This document shows, piece by piece, positions 57,920-64,000 of a stretch of DNA of 64,000 nucleotides. Every line of letters begins with the position of its first letter. The stretch's first letter is position 1. Under the pieces are notes generated by a model. That model did not search any database and was not told the origin of the DNA. It saw only the letters and a list, made by a program, of their open reading frames with translations. The stretch spans positions 3,293,001 through 3,357,000 of the forward strand of contig NZ_CP116339.1 in NCBI RefSeq assembly GCF_028198165.1. The letters are read 5' to 3'. This stretch comes from Pseudoxanthomonas sp. JBR18. Lineage in GTDB: Bacteria > Pseudomonadota > Gammaproteobacteria > Xanthomonadales > Xanthomonadaceae. The position numbers and the translations under genes were made by a program.

Positions 57920-57996
57920 AAGAAATGCAACTCGCAATGAAGCCTCTCTCCGGGAAAGGGGAGAGGACGGCGTCGCTCAATTCAGGAAACCACCCC

Positions 57997-60900
57997 ATGA
58001 ACATTTCCAAGTTCTTCATCGACAGGCCGATCTTCGCCGCAGTCCTGTCCATCGTGATCTTCGCCGCCGGCCTGATCGCGCTGCCGCTGCTGCCGATCAG
58101 CGAGTACCCCGAAGTGGTGCCGCCGAGCGTGCAGGTTCGCGCGACCTATCCCGGCGCCAACCCCAAGGTGATCGCCGAGACCGTGGCAACGCCTCTGGAG
58201 GAAGCGATCAACGGCGTCGAAAACATGATGTACATGAAGTCGGTGGCAGGCTCCGACGGCGTGCTGGTCACCACGGTGACCTTCCGCCCCGGGACCGACC
58301 CCGACCAGGCCCAGGTCCAAGTGCAGAACCGCGTGGCCCAGGCCGAGGCGCGCCTGCCCGAGGACGTGCGCCGCCAGGGCGTGACCACGCAGAAGCAGTC
58401 GCCGACGCTGACCATGGTCGTGCACCTGCAGTCGCCCAACGGCAAGTACGACTCGATGTATCTGCGCAACTACGCGGTGCTGAACATCAAGGACGAGCTG
58501 GCGCGCCTGCCTGGCGTGGGCCAGATCAACATCTTCGGTGCCGGCGACTACGCCATGCGCATCTGGCTGGACCCGGACAAGATCGCCGCGCGTGGGCTGA
58601 CCGCCTCGGATGTGACCGCGGCCATTCGCGAGCAGAACGTTCAGGTCTCCGCCGGCCAGCTTGGTGCCGAGCCGATGCCGTCCAAGAGTGACTTCCTGCT
58701 GTCGATCAACACCCAGGGCCGCCTGCAGAGCGAGGCCGAGTTCGGCAACATCATCGTCAAGAGCGGCGATGACGGCGAGATCGTGCGCCTGCGTGACGTG
58801 GCCCGCATCGAGATGGGCGCGGGCACCTATGCGCTGCGCTCGCAGCTGGACAACAAGGACGCGGTGGGCATGGGCGTGTTCCAGGCCCCGGGTGCCAACT
58901 CGCTGCAGCTGTCCGACGCGGTGCGCGCCAAGATGGCCGAGCTGGCCACGCGCTTCCCCGAAGGCATGACCTGGGCCGCGCCGTACGATCCGACCGTGTT
59001 CGTGCGCGATTCCATTACCGCGGTGGTCCACACCCTGATCGAGGCAGTGATCCTGGTGGTGCTGGTGGTGATCCTGTTCCTGCAGACCTGGCGCGCCTCG
59101 ATCATCCCGCTGCTGGCCGTGCCGGTCTCGGTGGTCGGTACCTTCGCGGCGCTGTACCTGCTGGGCTTCTCGATCAACACGCTGAGCCTGTTCGGCCTGG
59201 TGCTGGCCATCGGCATCGTGGTCGACGACGCGATCGTGGTGGTGGAAAACGTCGAGCGCAACATCGAGGAGGGCCTCACGCCCCTGGCCGCGGCCCACCA
59301 GGCCATGCGCGAGGTGTCCGGGCCGATCATCGCCATCGCCCTGGTGCTGTGCGCGGTGTTCGTGCCGATGGCCTTCCTGTCCGGCGTGACCGGCCAGTTC
59401 TACAAGCAGTTCGCGGTGACCATCGCGATCTCCACGGTGATCTCGGCGATCAATTCGCTGACCCTGTCGCCGGCGCTGGCCGCGATGCTGCTCAAGGCGC
59501 ACGATGCGCCGAAGGACGGCCCGTCGCGCCTGATCGACCGTCTGTTCGGCTGGCTGTTCCGCCCGTTCAACCGCTTCTTCAACACCAGCTCCAACAAGTA
59601 CCAGGGCGCGGTGTCCCGTGCGCTGGGCAAGCGTGGCGCGGTGTTCGCGGTATACGTGCTGCTGCTCGTCGGCGCTGGCCTGATGTTCAAGGTGGTGCCG
59701 GGTGGCTTCATCCCGACCCAGGACAAGCTGTACCTGATCGGCGGCGTGAAGATGCCTGAAGGCGCCTCGCTGGAGCGCACCGACGCCATGCTGCGCAAAG
59801 TCAGCGACATCGCCCTGCATACCGACGGGGTGGACCACGCGATCGCCTTCCCCGGCCTCAACGCGCTGCAGTTCACCAATACGCCCAACACCGGCACGGT
59901 GTTCATCACCCTCAAGCCGGCCGGTCAGCGGCATCGCAGCGCCGAGCAGATCAACGCTGAGCTCAATGGCAAGATCTCTCAGCTGCAGGAGGGCTTCGGC
60001 TTCGCGATCATGCCGCCGCCGATCCTCGGCCTGGGCCAGGGTTCGGGCTACTCGCTCTACATCCAGGACCGCGCGGGCCTGGGCTACGGCGCCCTGCAGC
60101 AGGCGGTCAATGCGGTGGCCGGCACGGTTTCGCAGACGCCCGGCATGTCCTTCCCGATCGGCACCTATCAGGCCAACGTGCCGCAGTTGGATGCCCAGGT
60201 GGACCGCGACAAGGCCAAGGCCCAGGGCGTGCCGCTGACCAACCTGTTCGACACGATGCAGACCTATCTGGGCTCGGCCTACGTCAATGACTTCAACCGC
60301 TTTGGCCGCACCTGGCAGGTCATTGCGCAGGCCGACGGCCAGTTCCGCGACAGTGTCGAGGACATCGCCAACCTGAAGACTCGCAACGCGGCCGGCCAGA
60401 TGGTGCCGATCGGTTCGATGGTGCACATGGCCACGACCTATGGCCCGGACCCGGTGATCCGCTACAACGGCTATCCGGCGGCCGACCTGATCGGTGAAGC
60501 CGATCCGCGCGTGATGTCCTCGACCCAATCGATGCAGGCCGTCGCCGGGATCGCGAACAAGGTGCTGCCCAATGGCATGACCATCGAGTGGACCGATCTG
60601 AGCTACCAGCAGTCCACCCAGGGCAATGCGGCGATGATCGTGTTCCCGATGTCGGTGCTGCTGGCCTTCCTGGTGCTGGCCGCGCTGTACGAAAGCTGGA
60701 CGCTGCCCATGGCGGTGATCCTGATCGTGCCGATGACGATGCTCTCCGCGCTGGTGGGCGTGTGGCTCACCGGCGGGGACAACAACGTGTTCGTCCAGGT
60801 CGGCCTGGTGGTGCTGATGGGCCTGGCGTGCAAGAACGCGATCCTCATCGTCGAGTTCGCCCGTGAGCTGGAACTGGGCGGCAAGGGCATCGTCGAGGCC

Positions 60901-61176
60901 GCGCTGGAAGCCTGCCGCCTGCGTCTGCGTCCGATCGTGATGACCTCCATCGCCTTCATCGCCGGCACCGTGCCGCTGGTGCTGGGCCATGGCGCCGGCG
61001 CCGAGGTGCGCTCGGTCACCGGCATCACCGTGTTCGCCGGCATGCTGGGTGTGACCCTGTTCGGCCTGTTCCTGACCCCGGTGTTCTACGTGGCCCTGCG
61101 CAAGCTCTCGGGTCGCCAGCTGGTGCACCACGACGCCGCGCCGGCCTTGGGCCACACCCATGGCACCGCGCACTGA
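57997..61176 (+). CDS. smeW: RND multidrug efflux pump, HAE1 family (SmeW-like)
   Basis: The inner-membrane RND pump expels drugs using the proton gradient. The 1059-residue protein has twelve membrane spans, two large periplasmic loops, and the proton-relay pair Asp410-Asp411 in GIVVDDAIVVVENVERN. The HAE1 hallmarks are seen: MNISKFFIDRPIFA at the start, GVENMMYMKSVAG, and the FVPMAFLSGVTGQFYKQFA and GLACKNAILIVEFARE blocks. SmeW of the smeVWX system exports quinolones, chloramphenicol and tetracyclines in S. maltophilia; here the substrates are inferred. ATG 57997 is preferred to an upstream in-frame ATG at 57925 because the conserved family N-terminus starts there. Confidence 0.95.
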   Translation: MNISKFFIDRPIFAAVLSIVIFAAGLIALPLLPISEYPEVVPPSVQVRATYPGANPKVIAETVATPLEEAINGVENMMYMKSVAGSDGVLVTTVTFRPGTDPDQAQVQVQNRVAQAEARLPEDVRRQGVTTQKQSPTLTMVVHLQSPNGKYDSMYLRNYAVLNIKDELARLPGVGQINIFGAGDYAMRIWLDPDKIAARGLTASDVTAAIREQNVQVSAGQLGAEPMPSKSDFLLSINTQGRLQSEAEFGNIIVKSGDDGEIVRLRDVARIEMGAGTYALRSQLDNKDAVGMGVFQAPGANSLQLSDAVRAKMAELATRFPEGMTWAAPYDPTVFVRDSITAVVHTLIEAVILVVLVVILFLQTWRASIIPLLAVPVSVVGTFAALYLLGFSINTLSLFGLVLAIGIVVDDAIVVVENVERNIEEGLTPLAAAHQAMREVSGPIIAIALVLCAVFVPMAFLSGVTGQFYKQFAVTIAISTVISAINSLTLSPALAAMLLKAHDAPKDGPSRLIDRLFGWLFRPFNRFFNTSSNKYQGAVSRALGKRGAVFAVYVLLLVGAGLMFKVVPGGFIPTQDKLYLIGGVKMPEGASLERTDAMLRKVSDIALHTDGVDHAIAFPGLNALQFTNTPNTGTVFITLKPAGQRHRSAEQINAELNGKISQLQEGFGFAIMPPPILGLGQGSGYSLYIQDRAGLGYGALQQAVNAVAGTVSQTPGMSFPIGTYQANVPQLDAQVDRDKAKAQGVPLTNLFDTMQTYLGSAYVNDFNRFGRTWQVIAQADGQFRDSVEDIANLKTRNAAGQMVPIGSMVHMATTYGPDPVIRYNGYPAADLIGEADPRVMSSTQSMQAVAGIANKVLPNGMTIEWTDLSYQQSTQGNAAMIVFPMSVLLAFLVLAALYESWTLPMAVILIVPMTMLSALVGVWLTGGDNNVFVQVGLVVLMGLACKNAILIVEFARELELGGKGIVEAALEACRLRLRPIVMTSIAFIAGTVPLVLGHGAGAEVRSVTGITVFAGMLGVTLFGLFLTPVFYVALRKLSGRQLVHHDAAPALGHTHGTAH

Positions 61177-61236
61177 ACGTTTTTTCCCCTGCTGGGCACA
61201 TACCGGGCCCAGCCATCTTCTCAACGGAGATATTCC

Positions 61237-61986
61237 ATGAACACCCATGCTCAGAAGATCGCCCTGGTCACCGGCGCCACCCGCGGCATCGGCACCGAGA
61301 CCGTGCGCCAGCTTGCGCAGGCAGGTGTACGCACCCTGCTGGCCGGCCGCAAGCTCGCCACCGCGCAGGCCGAGGCGAAGAAACTGGCCGATGCCGGTCT
61401 GCCGGTGGAAGCCATCCAGCTGGACGTCACCGAGACCGCCAGCATCGCCGCCGCCGTCAAGGAGGTGCAGGACCGCCACGGTCGCCTGGACATCCTGGTC
61501 AACAACGCCGGCATCGCCATTGATGACCTCACCAAGAAGCCGTCCGAGCAGACGCTGGAAACCTGGCGCACCACCTTCGACACCAACGTGTTTGCCGTGA
61601 TCGAGGTGACCCAGGCGTTCCTGCCGCTGATCAAGGCCTCGCCGGCCGGACGCATCGTGAATGTGTCCAGTGCGCTGGGTTCGATCACGCTGCATGCCGA
61701 TCCCAGCTCCTTCATCTACGACTTCAAGATCCCGGCCTACAACGTCTCCAAGAGCGCGGTGAATGCCTGGACCGTGCAGCTGGCCTACGAGTTGCGCGAT
61801 ACCCCGGTGAAGGTCAACACCATCCACCCCGGCTACGTCAAAACCGACATGAACAACAGCGATGGCGAGCAGCGCGGCGAGATCGAAGTGGACGAAGGCG
61901 CCAAGACCAGCGTGCAGATGGCGCTGATCGACGCCGATGGGCCGACCGGAAGCTTTTCCTATCTGGGACAGGTGCTGCCATGGTGA
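61237..61986 (+). CDS. smeU2: SDR-family oxidoreductase in efflux operon (SmeU2-like)
   Basis: The 249-residue SDR is a full enzyme, unlike smeU1: the glycine loop TGATRGIGTE is at 13-22, LVNNAGIAIDD near 88-98, Ser in NVSSALGSI, and the YxxxK pair is Tyr168-Lys172 (PAYNVSKSAVN). Arg at the loop suggests NADP(H). In the S. maltophilia system SmeU2 belongs to the same operon and has an unsettled role in redox balance or detoxification. The start follows a GGAGA box, 60 bp after the RND stop. Its end overlaps the outer-membrane gene by 7 bp. Confidence 0.9.
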   Translation: MNTHAQKIALVTGATRGIGTETVRQLAQAGVRTLLAGRKLATAQAEAKKLADAGLPVEAIQLDVTETASIAAAVKEVQDRHGRLDILVNNAGIAIDDLTKKPSEQTLETWRTTFDTNVFAVIEVTQAFLPLIKASPAGRIVNVSSALGSITLHADPSSFIYDFKIPAYNVSKSAVNAWTVQLAYELRDTPVKVNTIHPGYVKTDMNNSDGEQRGEIEVDEGAKTSVQMALIDADGPTGSFSYLGQVLPW

Positions 61987-63476
61987 AGAGCATCCTGGGG
62001 ATCGGCGTCGCCTCGGCGCTGCTGGCCGCCTGCACGGTGGGACCGGACTATGTCCGTCCCGATGCGCCGCACGCCGCGGCCTTCGTACAGGCACCGATCG
62101 ACGCCGCCAGCGCTGGGCCGGTGAACACCACGGCCGACGCCGAGTTCTGGCGTAGCTTCAACGATCCGCAGCTCTCGGCCCTGGTCGAGCGCGCGCTGCT
62201 GGAAAACCACGACGTGCGCATCGCGCTGTCGCGCTATGACGCGGCCAACGCGCTCCTGCGTGATGCGCAGTACGCGCGGCTTCCGACCTTCACCGCCACG
62301 GCCGATGCACAGCATGTCCGCAGCAGTGCCGACCAACTGCCGGGCTACAGCCGCGATGAACGCGACAACCACGGCTATGACGGCAGCCTGGGCGCGGTGT
62401 GGGAGCTGGATTTCTTTGGCCGCCTGCGTCGCGCCAGCGAGGCAGGGCACGCCGATGCACAGGCCGCCGCCGCGGATCTGGCGGCGATGCAGGTGGCGAT
62501 CGCCTCCAGCGTGGCGCAGGGCTGGTTCCAGTTGCGCGGCATCCAGTCGCAGCTGGAGATCGCGCGAGAGAACGCCAGCACCCAGCAGCGCACGCTCAAG
62601 CTGCTGGAGGCGCGCACCCAGATCGGCGTTGGCGATGCCTTCGACGTGGATCGTGGGCGCACCCAGCTGGAAACCACGCTGGCACGCATCCCGTCGCTGG
62701 AAGCGGCGGAGGCTGTGGCGGCCAACCGCATCGCGGTCCTGGTCGGTGCCACGCCGGAGTCGATGTCGGCCGATCTGATGGTCGCCGGGCCGATGCCCGC
62801 GCTGCCACCGGCGCCGGCGCCGGGCACGCCCTCGGACCTGCTGCGTCGGCGTCCGGATGTGGCCGCCGCCGAGCGGCGTGTGGCCGGTGCCACCGCACGG
62901 GTCGGCGTGGCCACGGCTGATCTGTTCCCGCGCTTTACCCTCGGGGCGCTGTTCGGGACCCAGGCCATGGCCAGCAGTGCGCTGTTCGCGCGTGACAGCG
63001 AGACCCGCGTGCTGTCGTTGGGCATGGACGGCTCGTTCCTCAACGTAGGCCGGGTACGGGCAAGGATCGCCGCCGCCAACGCACAGACCGCCGAGGATCT
63101 TGCCAGCTACCAGCAGACCGTGCTGCGTGCGCTGGAGGACACCGAGAACGCCCTGGTCCGCGTGGATCGCAGCCGCAAGGAGGCCGCACACCTGGACCAG
63201 GCCGCGCAGGCGGGCGCGCGGGCGGCCGATCTCGCCCGCCTGCGCCTGGACAACGGCGCCATCGACACGCTGGACATGCTCGACGCTGAGCGTAGCCGTC
63301 TGGATGCCGAGGATGCGGCCGTGCAGGCCAAGGTGCGCAGCGGCCAGGCCATGGTGCAGCTGTATGCGGCGCTGGCCGGTGGCTGGCCCAACTACATCGC
63401 TGCCGAAAGCCTGCCGCCCGCGCCTGTGACCCAGGCGGGTCAGCGGCGCGAAGTGGCCATGGAAATGCCGCGCTGA
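61980..63476 (+). CDS. smeX: Outer-membrane efflux channel, NodT family (SmeX-like)
   Basis: The 498-residue TolC-like channel completes the tripartite pump. It has a lipoprotein signal (SILGIGVASALLAAC, lipidated Cys18 followed by TVGPDYVRP) and the two outer membrane efflux protein repeats with LGAVWELDFFGRLRRASEAG, DLLRRRPDVAAAERRVAGATA and the LDMLDAERSRLDAEDA block near 420. ATG 61980 overlaps smeU2 by 7 bp. No obvious terminator follows; a convergent ACBP gene ends about 200 bp away. Confidence 0.93.
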   Translation: MVKSILGIGVASALLAACTVGPDYVRPDAPHAAAFVQAPIDAASAGPVNTTADAEFWRSFNDPQLSALVERALLENHDVRIALSRYDAANALLRDAQYARLPTFTATADAQHVRSSADQLPGYSRDERDNHGYDGSLGAVWELDFFGRLRRASEAGHADAQAAAADLAAMQVAIASSVAQGWFQLRGIQSQLEIARENASTQQRTLKLLEARTQIGVGDAFDVDRGRTQLETTLARIPSLEAAEAVAANRIAVLVGATPESMSADLMVAGPMPALPPAPAPGTPSDLLRRRPDVAAAERRVAGATARVGVATADLFPRFTLGALFGTQAMASSALFARDSETRVLSLGMDGSFLNVGRVRARIAAANAQTAEDLASYQQTVLRALEDTENALVRVDRSRKEAAHLDQAAQAGARAADLARLRLDNGAIDTLDMLDAERSRLDAEDAAVQAKVRSGQAMVQLYAALAGGWPNYIAAESLPPAPVTQAGQRREVAMEMPR

Positions 63477-63678
63477 AGTCGGTGGTACACGGGTGCCGTG
63501 CAGGGAAGCGCGGCATCGTGTCTCGGTCTGGCCTGGAGACACGTCCGATCCGGTGCTGTTGCACCGACGCTTCGCGCGCCGGGCATCAACGCATCATCCT
63601 GGCGTCAACGCCGACGCAGTTCGGTGGATGACCCGATGCGCTCGGCGGGATGACAGCGACCGCCGCCCCGTTAGTGGC

Positions 63679-63936
63679 TCAGTGCAGCAGTTGCTCGACC
63701 AGGTCCACGTAGCGCTTCTGAGCGGTGGTCGAGGGCATGCCGCGCAGGCGTTCCCACGCCTCGTACTTGGCCGTGCCGACGAAATCGAAGAAGCCGGGCT
63801 TATTGCCATGCACGTCGCCTTCGAGACCCTGCTTATACAGCGCGTAGAGCCGGAGCAGGGTGTCGTTGTCCGGACGCTCGGACAGGGTCTGGATGTCCTG
63901 TGTCGCCTGTTCGAAAGCCGTGCTGACCTGGGCCAT
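63679..63936 (-). CDS. Acyl-CoA-binding protein
   Basis: The 85-residue protein is a full ACBP: it binds long-chain acyl-CoA in the cytosol and protects or delivers it. The hallmark LYALYKQGLEGDVHGNKPG (Tyr and Lys in YKQ contact the CoA) and YEAWERLRGMPSTTAQKRYVDLVEQLL blocks are clear. The start ATG 63936 (MAQVSTAFEQ) is taken over an upstream frame start at 63975. ACBPs are patchy in bacteria but usual in xanthomonads. The 200-bp gap to smeX holds nothing I can name. The window ends 64 bp upstream, so its promoter may be outside. Confidence 0.93.
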   Translation of the reverse strand: MAQVSTAFEQATQDIQTLSERPDNDTLLRLYALYKQGLEGDVHGNKPGFFDFVGTAKYEAWERLRGMPSTTAQKRYVDLVEQLLH

Positions 63937-64000
63937 GGTGGCCTCTCCTGGTGCGGGGTGCGCGAATATCAGCACGCCCGCCTCACTCGGTCACGTTGCG

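Noticed and set aside
57982..62094. A very long open frame on the minus strand opposite the RND and SDR genes
   Set aside because: It is an antisense shadow of smeW-smeU2, rich in His, Gln and Arg as expected from reverse-reading GC-rich codons, with no domain.

Overview
The window is a high-GC chromosomal segment of a gammaproteobacterium of the Xanthomonadaceae/Lysobacteraceae (Stenotrophomonas, Pseudoxanthomonas, Xanthomonas, Lysobacter group). The placement rests on several things seen together: an smeVWX-type efflux locus with its LysR regulator, a MetX-family acyltransferase of the xanthomonad serine/homoserine O-succinyltransferase type, the comEC-exbB-exbD-msbA-lpxK-kdsB gene order, GTAG-headed palindromic (SMAG/REP-like) repeats, and protein sequences that read as xanthomonad. 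The genus cannot be fixed by eye. Coding density is high and there are many 4-base ATGA/GTGA overlaps. I see no prophage, plasmid backbone, transposase or CRISPR array.

Layout. 0-9 kb: pnp with a strong terminator, a Nudix hydrolase, a gap with a duplicated cluster of DnaA-box-like sites, pssA, the polyhydroxyalkanoate synthase pair phaE-phaC, a PspC-like protein, a small HExxH membrane protein, a FAD amine-oxidase-like enzyme with a TetR regulator, and tRNA-Leu(CAA). 9-15 kb: a LacI-type regulator divergent from a secreted GH3 beta-glucosidase, a small lipoprotein, and the metX-family acyltransferase. An 800-bp non-coding, palindrome-rich stretch follows. 15.7-23.7 kb (minus strand): the complete cytochrome c maturation set ccmA-B-C-D-E-F-G-H-I, with an azurin gene placed between ccmB and ccmC and GTAG palindromes inside the start of ccmH.

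24-41 kb: a methionine/glutamine-type transaminase and an omega-amidase (a known methionine-salvage pair) flanking a REP cluster, hemN with an FNR/Anr-type box, an ABC exporter, slyD, a cation diffusion facilitator, yjdM, a LysR-SDR divergent pair, a LacI regulator, several small genes, an Old Yellow Enzyme, a RidA protein, a DUF2256 gene broken by an amber codon, an RNA ligase/cyclic phosphodiesterase and a TetA-like MFS pump. 41-52.5 kb: comEC, exbB, exbD, msbA, lpxK and kdsB (DNA uptake, an energising proton channel and lipid A/KDO biogenesis), then an NHLRC2-like protein, uvrC and pgsA, mostly coupled by overlaps. 52.4-54.4 kb: a tRNA cluster (Gly, Cys, Gly, Leu, then Val) with consensus promoters, one inside pgsA, and a tiny secreted peptide gene. 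54.4-63.5 kb: an smeRv-smeU1-V-W-U2-X-like multidrug efflux locus. The window ends with an acyl-CoA-binding protein gene.

I did not find a convincing new defence or mobile system. The best leads are structural: the 115-bp-period DnaA-box duplication (2.8-3.0 kb), REP palindromes translated as an N-terminal extension of CcmH, the azurin gene inside the ccm cluster, a histone-H1-like tail on PhaE, the long 3' overlap of comEC into exbB, a 43-residue secreted peptide, and a hairpin between the smeV and smeW homologues.
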